A DNA stretch of 64,000 nt from Massilia eburnea (GTDB lineage Bacteria; Pseudomonadota; Gammaproteobacteria; Burkholderiales; Burkholderiaceae_D), in the NCBI RefSeq assembly GCF_009720745.1, contig NZ_WNKX01000003.1, positions 62,001-126,000 of the forward strand. The letters are read 5' to 3'. The position numbers and the translations under genes were made by a program. This document shows, in pieces, positions 26,033 through 34,716 of this stretch (the stretch's first letter is position 1; every line of letters starts with the position of its first letter). Under the pieces are notes generated by a model, which saw only the letters and a list, made by a program, of their open reading frames with translations, searched no databases and was not told where the DNA came from.

Positions 26033-29000
26033 TTAGAACGAGTAACGTGCTTGCAGGTAGTAGCTGCGGCCGGTGAAGTTGGCGAAGTGCTCCTTCATGC
26101 CGATGTGCTGCTGCACATACTGCTTGTACATGGCGTTGTTCAGGTTGCCGACGTTGAATGCCACGGTCATGTTGTCGGTCACCTTGTACTGCAGGCCCAG
26201 GTCCAGCTGGCCATACGCGCCGCCCCATACCGGCAGTGCATAGTTCACCGAATTCAACTGCCCCTTGTTCGGGCTATCCGGATTTTGGTCGATACCGTCG
26301 GTGCCATTGCTGCCAAAGGCATTGATTACCTGCAGGTACTTCGAACGCCAGCTGTATGCCAGGCGGGCAGACCATGGGCCCTGGTCGTACAACAAAGCCA
26401 GGTTGTAGGCATTCTTCGACAAGCCGATCATCGGCATGCCGCCGATCACGCGGCCGTCGGTATCGCAACCGGCCAGGTCACGCAGGGTGTTGGCGTCCAG
26501 CGTGCCCTTCGGCGTGCACCACAAGCCGGCCGGCGCGTGCATATCGAGCTTGCTGTCGATATAGGTGTAGTTGCCCGACACACCAAAGCCTGACATCCAG
26601 CCTGGCAGCTTGTCGAAATAATGCTGCATCGCGATCTCGGCGCCACGGGCGCGTCCATCGGCGCCGTTCACCGGTCCATTGGTCAGGAAGTCATGCTGCG
26701 TCCCTGCAGTGTCGCTCAGCGTATAGACGAACGTGCGGTTGATGACGATGTCCTTCAGCCGCTTGTTGAACAGCGACAGGGTCGCCGAACTGCCATGGCT
26801 GCCATACCATTCGGCCGTCAGGTCGACGTTGGTGGACGTGGTCGGCTTGAGCATCGGGTTGCCGCTGGCATTGCCCTTGTAGTCGATCGAGTCGAGCACC
26901 GTCTGCTTGGTGTCCGGGTCGGTGTGCGTATTGACCTTCTGTTCCAGCGTAGTGTACTGCTGCATCAGGTAGAAGTCCGGGCGCGTCAAGCCCTTCGATA
27001 CGGCGAAACGGAACTGCAGGTCGCTGCCGGCTTTCATGCGCAGGTTCAAGCTCGGCAGAACGTTGGTGTAGTTATGCTCGATATTTTGCTTCTCGTTCAA
27101 CTCCGGAATCGACGGCACGCCCGGTGGCTGGGGGCCAGTTGGCGGGCTGAACAGAAGCATGCCGTTCGCCCTTGCTTCCGTCCGCACGACGCGCGTACCA
27201 ATATTGCCGTCGATAGGATAAGGCAGGTTGTCGAAGGCGAAGCGCAGTTGGGCGTAGGCCGCCTTGGTGCGCTCATGCTGCTCGTTGGTATCGCTTGGCC
27301 CGCCGAATGGCGAAGGCTTCCAGTTGGTGCAATCGCCGGTCGGTCCCGGGTTGGCGCAGAAATAGTTGGCATAGCCATGCAATTCCTGGAACATCGGCGG
27401 TGTCGCATCGTAGGAGCCAGCCACGGTCGCCGCGGTCGGCAGGACGATCGGCGGCGGCGCCGGCACGGTGCCGTTGAAGAAGCTAGGGAAGGAGTGCGTG
27501 GTGTAGTTCTGGCCCAGGCGCGGATCGGTCAGGACTGCGAATTTGCTGTATGGCTGCCAGCCGTCGCCGCCGACCGACCAGGACTGCGTGATGTTCTGCC
27601 ATTCGTTACCCCCGTTGCCGCCATGGGTACGGTTGGTAACCGAGTCGCGGTCGGTCGCGCGCACGCCGAAACGCAGGTCCTGCAGCACTGGCGAATCGAA
27701 AATGAACTTGGCGTCGAGTCGTGCCGCATTCTGCGTCGCCACCGCCTTGTCGCGGTGTTCCTGGGCGAAGCTCCAATAATAGTGCGAAGGATCGGCCAGC
27801 CAGGCACGGTCGCTGTCATCGAAGGTGTAGGTCGGTGGCGAGGTGCGCAGGTCCATCGTTTCCTTGGGCATGAAGCCGCCCAGGCCGACAGTATTATCAT
27901 AGCCCTTGGTGGTGGCACGGGTATGCTGCAAGTCCGCCTTGAACACCCACTGGTCGGAAGCGCGCCACTGGAGGTTCCAGGACAAGTCGGACGTATCCGC
28001 TTTGCGGCTGGTTTGGCGCGCATCCGTGCCGAAGCCAATGCCCTTGCTCAGGCCAAAGCCGCCATCGGTAGGATTGCGCAGCACGCCCGTCAGCAGCGCG
28101 CCCTGGTCGTCATAGGTCGCGCCCGGATCGACGGTGAGGGTCGAGGCCGTGGTGCTCATGAAGAAGCCGCTCTCCTCGGTGTGGATCTTGTACTTCGATT
28201 TGAAGTAGGTCAGCGCGGACGAGAGATTGTCTTTCTTCCATTGCAGGGCGCCGTACAGGCCCTGGCGGGTGCGGTCAAAAGTATTCGAATTCCAGCTGGC
28301 GCCTGGGCTGATCCAGCGCATCTTGCCCGGATCGATATCGGAGCGCGGCAGGTAGTTGCTGACGCCGAGCGCATCGCTGGCAGTGGAAATCTGCGAATGC
28401 GACAGGTCAAGCAAAGCGCCCACCTGGCCGATCGGGGTGTCCCAACGGTTCGACACCATGCCCGACATTGCCGGCTTGGTCTTGCCGCTGCGGCTGGCGC
28501 GCGAGCCCTCTACGGATACCGCGGCCTTGAAACCTTTGAAGTCGAACGGCATCGCGGTGCGAAGGTTGACCAGGCCGCCGACGGCGCCTTCGATCTGTTC
28601 CGCGGACGGATTCTTGTACACGTCGACGCCGGCCATCAGTTCAGGCGGCACATCCTCGAAGCTCAGCGAGCGGCCGCCGTTGGCGGAGAAGGAATCGCGG
28701 CCATTCAATTCGGAGCGCACATAGCTCAAGCCGCGCACCGATACGCCGGTGCCTTCGGCGGCGAAGTGCTGGATACCGTCGCCCAGGCCTTGCATCGGGT
28801 CCGCACGGTTCATGGTGCGGTCGATGCTCACGCCAGGAATGCGCTGCAGTACTTCGGTGACCGAACGGTCCGGCAGCTTGCCGATGTCGTCGGCGACGAT
28901 CGAATCGACGATCTCGTCGGAATTCTGCTTGATCTTCTGCGCCGACTCCAGCGCTGCCCGCTGGCCTACCACCACCACGGTATTCGGGTCACCCTTCGCG

Positions 29001-29092
29001 GCAGGCGCAGTCTGCGCCATCGCGGCGCCGCTCGCCAACAGTGCAATGTGTGCTGCTCCCATGGCGATTGCTGTCTTCTTCAAGTGCTTCAC
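26033..29092 (-). CDS. TonB-dependent outer-membrane receptor for oligosaccharides
   Basis: A 1019-residue receptor: signal peptide ending GAAMAQT, a TonB-box/plug region (DEIVDSIVADDIGKLPDRSV, then EVLQRIPGVSIDR), a long beta-barrel and the terminal aromatic strand ending in YSF. The long plug variant is the type common in Caulobacter, Xanthomonas and Massilia carbohydrate loci. It probably imports xyloglucan oligosaccharides. The start is GTG 29092 with GAGAGGA upstream. It is preceded by a 260-bp leader that holds two tiny open frames and operator-like element B, and is followed by GH35 and a halogenase. Confidence 0.93.
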   Translation of the reverse strand: MKHLKKTAIAMGAAHIALLASGAAMAQTAPAAKGDPNTVVVVGQRAALESAQKIKQNSDEIVDSIVADDIGKLPDRSVTEVLQRIPGVSIDRTMNRADPMQGLGDGIQHFAAEGTGVSVRGLSYVRSELNGRDSFSANGGRSLSFEDVPPELMAGVDVYKNPSAEQIEGAVGGLVNLRTAMPFDFKGFKAAVSVEGSRASRSGKTKPAMSGMVSNRWDTPIGQVGALLDLSHSQISTASDALGVSNYLPRSDIDPGKMRWISPGASWNSNTFDRTRQGLYGALQWKKDNLSSALTYFKSKYKIHTEESGFFMSTTASTLTVDPGATYDDQGALLTGVLRNPTDGGFGLSKGIGFGTDARQTSRKADTSDLSWNLQWRASDQWVFKADLQHTRATTKGYDNTVGLGGFMPKETMDLRTSPPTYTFDDSDRAWLADPSHYYWSFAQEHRDKAVATQNAARLDAKFIFDSPVLQDLRFGVRATDRDSVTNRTHGGNGGNEWQNITQSWSVGGDGWQPYSKFAVLTDPRLGQNYTTHSFPSFFNGTVPAPPPIVLPTAATVAGSYDATPPMFQELHGYANYFCANPGPTGDCTNWKPSPFGGPSDTNEQHERTKAAYAQLRFAFDNLPYPIDGNIGTRVVRTEARANGMLLFSPPTGPQPPGVPSIPELNEKQNIEHNYTNVLPSLNLRMKAGSDLQFRFAVSKGLTRPDFYLMQQYTTLEQKVNTHTDPDTKQTVLDSIDYKGNASGNPMLKPTTSTNVDLTAEWYGSHGSSATLSLFNKRLKDIVINRTFVYTLSDTAGTQHDFLTNGPVNGADGRARGAEIAMQHYFDKLPGWMSGFGVSGNYTYIDSKLDMHAPAGLWCTPKGTLDANTLRDLAGCDTDGRVIGGMPMIGLSKNAYNLALLYDQGPWSARLAYSWRSKYLQVINAFGSNGTDGIDQNPDSPNKGQLNSVNYALPVWGGAYGQLDLGLQYKVTDNMTVAFNVGNLNNAMYKQYVQQHIGMKEHFANFTGRSYYLQARYSF

Positions 29093-29141
29093 TCTGAATC
29101 CTCTCGTTCTAACTTATTAGTTTACTCACCGTTGTGCTCGT

Positions 29142-29183
29142 TTAGCGCCACCACGCCGCCGTGTCGGGGCCTGATTCGCGCAT
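29142..29183 (-). CDS. Tiny open frame of 13 codons in the receptor leader
   Basis: ATG at 29183 encodes MRESGPDTAAWWR and stops at 29142, 49 bp before the receptor GTG. AAGGA lies only 2 bp before the ATG, which is too close for an efficient site. The two adjacent tryptophans are notable next to halogenase genes but may be chance. Low confidence. Confidence 0.2.
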   Translation of the reverse strand: MRESGPDTAAWWR

Positions 29184-29229
29184 TTCCTTGGAGTGCCTGG
29201 CGGGGTAAGCCCGGAGTCCGCGCCGCGCC

Positions 29230-29283
29230 CTACTTGGCGCGTGCCATATCACCGCTGTGCGCGGCGAGAATTCGAATAATCAT
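29230..29283 (-). CDS. Tiny open frame of 17 codons, first start after operator B
   Basis: ATG at 29283 encodes MIIRILAAHSGDMARAK and stops with TAG at 29230. A strong AAGGAG lies 8 bp upstream. The ATG is 71 bp from the CAATT end of operator B, the same distance seen for full-size genes at the other operators, whereas the receptor GTG itself is 262 bp away. It may be a leader peptide that controls the receptor by coupling or attenuation, or a small secreted or substrate peptide. Evidence is the ribosome binding site and the spacing only. Confidence 0.4.
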   Translation of the reverse strand: MIIRILAAHSGDMARAK

Positions 29284-29353
29284 TGGAATGTCTCCTTGTA
29301 TGTTTTATATCGCCTGGCGATGAAACCATTCTGCCCTTCGTCCTTTTCAGCGG

Positions 29354-29386
29354 CAATTGCGAAAATCACCAATACAACAAACGAAA
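29354..29386 (+). promoter_or_regulatory. Operator-like element B, ahead of the TonB-receptor transcript
   Basis: CAATT-GC-GAAAATCACCAA, seven bases, AACGAAA: a full match to the shared pattern. It lies between the GH29 stop and the receptor leader, oriented with the CAATT end towards the receptor side. Confidence 0.65.
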
Positions 29387-29406
29387 ATCTGTAAATGCAC
29401 GGACAT

Positions 29407-31062
29407 TCAACTGATTTTCAGCGCGTTGGCATACGCCAATGGCGGCTGGTCGCGCGGCAGCGTCACTTCCAGGCCGTGTGCGGTCTGGCGAAAGTCCAAG
29501 GGGAAGCCGTTGGCGATCAGCTCGACGCGCGCAATGCGCTTCTTCAGGTAGGGCGAGGCGCTGCGCAGGGACTTGATCGTCACCTTGCCGTCCTGCGGCC
29601 AGCCCATGATGAAGGCATACACCGTTTCACCTTTGGCCGTAAAGCGGAGATCGGATGCGGAAAATGGCTTGCCCTTGCCTTCGTTGAAGCCTGCTCCCGA
29701 CATCTGCGCCGCTTGCTCCATCACCGGCCCCTCGCCGAAGACGGCCCAAGGGCGGGTGTCGTAGATCGCTTCGCCGTTGCGCGCCAGCCAGCGTCCGATT
29801 TCGCCGACGATGGCCCGCTCCTGCGCGTCGATCGAACCGTCGCCGCGCACCGGGATATTCAGCAAAAGGTTGCCGTTCTTGCTCACCACGTCGATCAGGG
29901 TATGCACCACCGTCTGCGCACTCTTGTAGCCATGGTTGTCAAACAGGCGCCGGTCGTAATGCCAGTTGCCGATGCAGGTGCAGGTCTGCCATGGCAATTC
30001 CTCAATCTGGTTGCTCTGGCCGCGTTCAATGTCCCACACCATGCTGCGGCGCTGCTGCGGGTTCAGGATCTTCCCGTTGACCACGGCCTCCAGCTTTCCC
30101 TTGGTAGCGATGCTGCGGTTGTACATATGCGCGGCCAGCCGCATGCCGACGTCGCTGACAGGCCACAGCGGCAGCACGGTGTCGTCGTAATACACCAGGT
30201 CCGGATCGTAAGAATCGATGAGGTCGCGCGTCCGGTGGAAAAACTTCTCGCAATATGCCTGGTCGGGTATGGCGGCGCCGCCACCCCAATGCCATTGTTC
30301 ATATTGCACGCCGCCGTCGCCATTCGCCTTGCTCAAGGGGTGGCGCTGCGCATACAGTCCCTGCGGGTCGAAGCCTTCCCACCACTTGCCCAGGCCGTCC
30401 AGGCGCGTCAGGTTGCCGTCGTACGGAACGCCGGCCAAAGGGCCCGCCTTGTCGGCCCCCTGCGCAAGCTCGTACCAGGTCCAGGCATGGGCGGCGTGCA
30501 CGCTGACGCCGAAGCGCAAACCGTTGGCGCGGGCGGCCTTGCTCCAGCCGGCAATCAAGTCCTTGCGCGGACCGACCTTGGTGACGTTCCACTCGGGCTG
30601 GTAGCGGCTGTTGTACAGGTCAAGATTGTCGTGGTGGTTGGCCATGGCGACAAAGTACTTTGCGCCGGCTTTCTTGTAGAAGGCCACCAGTTCATCTGGC
30701 TCCCACTTGTCGGCCTGCCACTGGTGGATGACGTCCTTGAAACCAAATTTCGACGGGTGGCCGTATTTTTCCAGGTGATGGCGGTAGGCGTCGCTGCCCT
30801 CCTCGTACATCAGGCGCCCGTACCAGTCGCCGAACTCGGGTTCGCACTGCGGCCCCCAATGCGCCCACATGCCGAACTTGGCGTTGCGGAACCAATCCGG
30901 CACCTGGTACTTGTCGAGCGAATCCCAGGCCGGCGCAAACGGGCCGCTGGCGATCGGTAATGCGGCGCCCGGCGCCACCGCATCGGCGGCAGAGCACAGG
31001 TCGGGCAGTGCGGCAGCGGGCAAGGCCGCGCCCATGTGTTTCAGCAAATCTCGGCGTTTCAT
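29407..31062 (-). CDS. GH29 alpha-L-fucosidase
   Basis: A 551-residue exported enzyme. The N-terminus MKRRDLLKHMGAALPAAA carries a twin-Arg-like signal, suggesting Tat export. GH29 motifs are KFGMWAHWGPQ, ANHHDNLDLYNS and the nucleophile Asp in DPDLVYYDD near residue 288. It removes fucose from xyloglucan side chains or similar glycans; linkage preference cannot be read. It follows the second halogenase gene by 13 bp and is probably cotranscribed with it from the element C control region. Confidence 0.9.
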   Translation of the reverse strand: MKRRDLLKHMGAALPAAALPDLCSAADAVAPGAALPIASGPFAPAWDSLDKYQVPDWFRNAKFGMWAHWGPQCEPEFGDWYGRLMYEEGSDAYRHHLEKYGHPSKFGFKDVIHQWQADKWEPDELVAFYKKAGAKYFVAMANHHDNLDLYNSRYQPEWNVTKVGPRKDLIAGWSKAARANGLRFGVSVHAAHAWTWYELAQGADKAGPLAGVPYDGNLTRLDGLGKWWEGFDPQGLYAQRHPLSKANGDGGVQYEQWHWGGGAAIPDQAYCEKFFHRTRDLIDSYDPDLVYYDDTVLPLWPVSDVGMRLAAHMYNRSIATKGKLEAVVNGKILNPQQRRSMVWDIERGQSNQIEELPWQTCTCIGNWHYDRRLFDNHGYKSAQTVVHTLIDVVSKNGNLLLNIPVRGDGSIDAQERAIVGEIGRWLARNGEAIYDTRPWAVFGEGPVMEQAAQMSGAGFNEGKGKPFSASDLRFTAKGETVYAFIMGWPQDGKVTIKSLRSASPYLKKRIARVELIANGFPLDFRQTAHGLEVTLPRDQPPLAYANALKIS

Positions 31063-31075
31063 CAGTCTTTCTCGG

Positions 31076-32560
31076 TCAGCGTGCGAGCACGCTATTCAGG
31101 TAGGCTTCATGGGTGGGCATTGCGGCCACGGCGGCGGCGATGCTGTCGCGCCGGAAGCGCAAGGCGCGCAGCGCGTCTTCATGCGGCAGGTCCAGCAAGG
31201 AAGGGTCGGCGCGCTGCGGCCAATGGCCCATGCCCGCATGGATCGCCAGCCAGCTGGTGGCGTCGAAGCCTTCTTCGTCGTACTGATGCAGGGCGCCGGC
31301 CTCGCGCCACGCATGGAGCTTGAAGGCCAGCGTTTCCGGCAGCTCCATGCTGGCCATATCGCGCCACATCTGGCTGTCACTTCGTGACGTGAGGCAGTAG
31401 TGCAGGATGATGAAGTCGCGGATGCGCTCGAACTGGCGCCGCATGCCCGTGTTGTAGGCGTCCACCGCTTCCTTTGGCGGGCGCTCGCCGGGCATCAGCA
31501 GTTCGATCAGCCTGCCAAGGCCGCTCTGGACCAGGAAGATGCTGGTCGACTCCAGCGGCTCCAGGAAACCGGACGACAAGCCGAGCGCCACCACGTTGTG
31601 CACCCAGAAGCGTTCGCGGTGGCCGGCGGCAAAGCGCAGCAGTCGCGGTTCGGCGATGGGTGCGCCGTCCAGTTGCTGCAGCAGCTGCTCGCGGGCCTTG
31701 TCGTCGTCGATGTAGCGGCTGGCGAAGACGTGCCCATGCCCGGTACGGTTGCTCAAGGGGATGCGCCATGCCCAGCCAGCTTCCAGCGCCGTACAGCGCG
31801 TAGCAGGCATCAGTGCGGTACCGCTGCGTTCGGATGGGCAGGCCCAGGCCCGGTCCACCGGCAGCCAGCGGCCGAAGTCCACGAAGCGTTCTTCCAGCGC
31901 GCGGCCAAGCAGCAGCGAAGCAAAGCCGGAGCAATCGACGAACAGGTCGCCTTCCACCGCGCGGCCATCAGCCAGGACAAGATTGCCAATACCGCCGTCA
32001 GCGCGGCGCGGCGCCTGGACGATCCGGCCTTCGATGCGGCGCACGCCGCGTCCTTCGGCCAGCTTGCGCAGGAAGGCTGCGTACAGCACGGCGTCGAAAT
32101 GGTAGGCGTAGTTGAACTGGCGCTCCTCTTCGCTGCCGGCGGACATGAAGCGGCCCTCGCGCGCCATGACGCTCGGCAGGCATTGCGCATCCAGGGCGCC
32201 CAGGCCGGCGTCACCTACGCGGCGGTACTGGCCCCACAGCGAGCGCGGGCCGCTGAGCCCACCGATATCCCCGAAGGTGTGGAAGTAGCGCTCTCCGCGC
32301 TCGCGCCAGTCGCGGAATTCGATCCCCAGCTTGTACGTGCCGTTCGTGGCACGCAGGAATTCCGCCTCATCGATGCCCAGCAGCTTGTGGAAGTGGCGGA
32401 TGGAAGGAAAAGTCGCTTCGCCAACGCCGACAATACCGATTTCTTCGGATTCGACCAGCTGCACCGAGCAAGCCGGGAACGCGGTCGCGAACGCCGCCGC
32501 TGCCATCCAGCCGGCGGAGCCGCCTCCGACAACCACGATGCGCTTGAATGCTGTTTTCAT
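31076..32560 (-). CDS. Tryptophan-halogenase-like flavoprotein (2)
   Basis: A 494-residue paralogue of the first halogenase gene. It has the FAD box VVGGGSAGWM (residues 10-19), the catalytic Lys K77 (YKLGIEF), a WAWRIPL motif and SSGFLEPLEST. The ATG at 32560 is preceded by AAGGAG; the frame extends to 32638 without support. It is the first gene of a two-gene transcript with GH29 and its start lies 76 bp from operator C. Having two copies, each tied to a glycan gene, argues for a role inside this pathway. Confidence 0.88.
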   Translation of the reverse strand: MKTAFKRIVVVGGGSAGWMAAAAFATAFPACSVQLVESEEIGIVGVGEATFPSIRHFHKLLGIDEAEFLRATNGTYKLGIEFRDWRERGERYFHTFGDIGGLSGPRSLWGQYRRVGDAGLGALDAQCLPSVMAREGRFMSAGSEEERQFNYAYHFDAVLYAAFLRKLAEGRGVRRIEGRIVQAPRRADGGIGNLVLADGRAVEGDLFVDCSGFASLLLGRALEERFVDFGRWLPVDRAWACPSERSGTALMPATRCTALEAGWAWRIPLSNRTGHGHVFASRYIDDDKAREQLLQQLDGAPIAEPRLLRFAAGHRERFWVHNVVALGLSSGFLEPLESTSIFLVQSGLGRLIELLMPGERPPKEAVDAYNTGMRRQFERIRDFIILHYCLTSRSDSQMWRDMASMELPETLAFKLHAWREAGALHQYDEEGFDATSWLAIHAGMGHWPQRADPSLLDLPHEDALRALRFRRDSIAAAVAAMPTHEAYLNSVLAR

Positions 32561-32635
32561 ATCGTCTCCTTCGCGATCTCGTGTTCGGATCGGCTCATTA
32601 TGTGGATGGATTGTGCAAGTGGCCCCAGGTGCACG

Positions 32636-32668
32636 CAATTGTGAAAAATACCAAGTCGTTCAATGAAA
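32636..32668 (+). promoter_or_regulatory. Operator-like element C, between halogenase 2 and GH2
   Basis: CAATT-GT-GAAAAATACCAA, seven bases, AATGAAA. It lies in the 158-bp gap between divergent genes: 76 bp from the halogenase ATG and 51 bp from the GH2 ATG, so it could serve both. Confidence 0.65.
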
Positions 32669-32718
32669 TCTTGCAGCGCAATTGAACTGCGGCGTGACGC
32701 GGTGGAGAATGCGGCGCT

Positions 32719-34716
32719 ATGAAGACGATCCATGCAGTGATATCGTGCGCGTTACTCGCGCCAATAGCCGCCATCGCACAGCCACGCGCCGCAATCCCAC
32801 TCGATACCGAATGGCTTTTCCACAAGATTGGCGACCATGGCTGGCAAGCGGTGGCCCTGCCCCACAGCTTCGACGGTTACCGCGGCCCGGCCTGGTACCG
32901 CCGCACCGTGCATCTGTCGCGCGCGCGCCACGGGCAGCGGCATTTCCTCGAGTTCGATGGCGCCCTGCTGGTGGCAGAGGCCTGGATCAACGGCCAGCCG
33001 GCGGGACGCCATGCCGGCGGCTTTGCGCGCTTCCGCTTCGATATCACGGACCTGCTGCGGGACGGCGACAACGAAATCGTGGTACGCGTCGACAATGCGC
33101 CCGGCAAGGACATCGCCCCGCTGGCCGGCGATTACACCCTGGCCGGCGGACTGTATCGCAAGGTAAGGCTGGTGACGACCGGCGATGTCCACTTCGACAT
33201 GCTCGATTACGGCGGGCCCGGCGTGTACTTCAAGCCCAGCGCCGTGACGCGGGAGCATGCCGAACTGGCCTGGACCGTCCGTGCACGCAACGAGCGCGCC
33301 CGCGCCGTACGCGCTGTCGTTGCCACACAATTGCGCGATGCCCAGCAAAATGTGGTCGCTTCGGCACGCAAGATGGTGCTGCTGCCGCCGCGCGGCACGG
33401 TGCAGGTCGAGCTGCGGGCCGCACTGCCTGCGCCGCACCTGTGGCAAGGCGTCGATGATCCTTACCTGTACACCAGCGAGGCCGTGCTCTCGGAAGAGAG
33501 CGCCGCAGATCGCGCCGCTGGCGACCAGCTATCGTTCCAGGCCGGCCTGCGCGACATCCGACTGGATCCCCAGCGCGGCCTGTTGCTGAACGGGGCCAGC
33601 TACCAGGTCCATGGTGTCAATGTGCACCAGACTTCCTTGCCGGGCAAAGGCATCGCTGCGAGCGACGCCGACATCGATGCCGATTACCGCATCCTGTCCG
33701 AGCTGGGCGTGACCGGCTTGCGCTACGCCCACTACCAGCACCCGCAGCGCGCTTATGATTTGTCCGACCGCGCCGGATGGCTGGTATGGACCGAACTGCC
33801 GCTGACGGCGGCCGTCGACGGTTCGGATGCCTTCCTCGCCAACGGCAAGCAGCAGCTGCGCGAGCTGGTACGCCAGAACAGCAACCACCCTTCCGTCATG
33901 GTCTGGGGCCTGGGCAATGAGATCTACCAGAGCGACGCGGCCAGCGCCCGCGTGCTCGACGCGCTGCAGCGCGCCGCCCACGAGGAAGATCCGAGCCGGC
34001 CCACCGCCTACGCCAATTGCTGCGGGCCGATCGACGGAGCGCAAGCCTCGCATACCGATGCCGTTGGTTCAAACGTCTATTTCGGCTGGTACGACGGGCA
34101 ATTCGCCGACCTGGGCCCATTCCTTGATGCGAACCATGCGCGCCGCCCGGCCACACCGCTGGCTGTCAGCGAATACGGCGCCGGCGCCAGCGCACTGCAT
34201 CAGGAAGACCCGCCGCAACGCCCGCAGCCCGGCGGCCGCTGGCACCCCGAGCAATACCAGGCTCTGTATCACGAGGCGGCCTGGCCGCAGCTGGCGGCAC
34301 GGCCCTGGCTGTGGGCCAATTTCATCTGGGTCGGTTTCGATTTCGCCTCGGCCGGGCGTAACGAAGGCGACACGCCGGGGTTCAACGACAAGGGCCTGGT
34401 CAGCTTTGACCGCAACGTCAGGAAGGACGCATATTTCTGGTACCAGGCCCACTGGACGACCCGGCCCATGGCCTATATCACGTCGCGCCGGCATGCGCTG
34501 CGCACACAGGCAGCCGCACAGGTCAAGGTGTACAGCAACCAGCCCAGCGCGCGCCTGCGGCTGAACGGCATCGATCTCGGCGAACGTCCGGTGAACGGCC
34601 ACATCGCCACCTGGCAGGTGCAGCTGGCCGAAGGCGCCAACCGGCTGGAAGTGACGGCGGGCGCCGCGGCCGACAGCGTCGATTGGCCCCTCCGGCCCGC
34701 GCCCGCTTCGCGTTAG
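32719..34716 (+). CDS. GH2 beta-galactosidase-like enzyme
   Basis: A 665-residue exported glycosidase. After a signal peptide (ISCALLAPIAAIAQP) come the jelly-roll domain (WYRRTVHL, LLVAEAWINGQPAGRHAGGF), the immunoglobulin-like domain and the TIM barrel. The acid/base Glu is in VWGLGNEIYQ near residue 400, and the nucleophile Glu is in VSEYGAGAS near 485. It is shorter than LacZ and lacks its C-terminal domain, as usual for periplasmic GH2 enzymes of glycan loci. Galactose removal is likely, but other GH2 activities are possible. Its stop overlaps that of the facing GH39 gene. Confidence 0.88.
   Translation: MKTIHAVISCALLAPIAAIAQPRAAIPLDTEWLFHKIGDHGWQAVALPHSFDGYRGPAWYRRTVHLSRARHGQRHFLEFDGALLVAEAWINGQPAGRHAGGFARFRFDITDLLRDGDNEIVVRVDNAPGKDIAPLAGDYTLAGGLYRKVRLVTTGDVHFDMLDYGGPGVYFKPSAVTREHAELAWTVRARNERARAVRAVVATQLRDAQQNVVASARKMVLLPPRGTVQVELRAALPAPHLWQGVDDPYLYTSEAVLSEESAADRAAGDQLSFQAGLRDIRLDPQRGLLLNGASYQVHGVNVHQTSLPGKGIAASDADIDADYRILSELGVTGLRYAHYQHPQRAYDLSDRAGWLVWTELPLTAAVDGSDAFLANGKQQLRELVRQNSNHPSVMVWGLGNEIYQSDAASARVLDALQRAAHEEDPSRPTAYANCCGPIDGAQASHTDAVGSNVYFGWYDGQFADLGPFLDANHARRPATPLAVSEYGAGASALHQEDPPQRPQPGGRWHPEQYQALYHEAAWPQLAARPWLWANFIWVGFDFASAGRNEGDTPGFNDKGLVSFDRNVRKDAYFWYQAHWTTRPMAYITSRRHALRTQAAAQVKVYSNQPSARLRLNGIDLGERPVNGHIATWQVQLAEGANRLEVTAGAAADSVDWPLRPAPASR

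Noticed and set aside
24152-26593. An 813-codon plus-strand open frame across halogenase, GH35 and receptor genes
   Set aside because: It spans three real genes on the other strand and has shadow composition.
26621-29323. A 900-codon open frame on the plus strand opposite the TonB receptor
   Set aside because: It is the antisense of a well-supported receptor gene in high-GC DNA; the product is Arg/His/Val-rich with no domain, signal or ribosome binding site.
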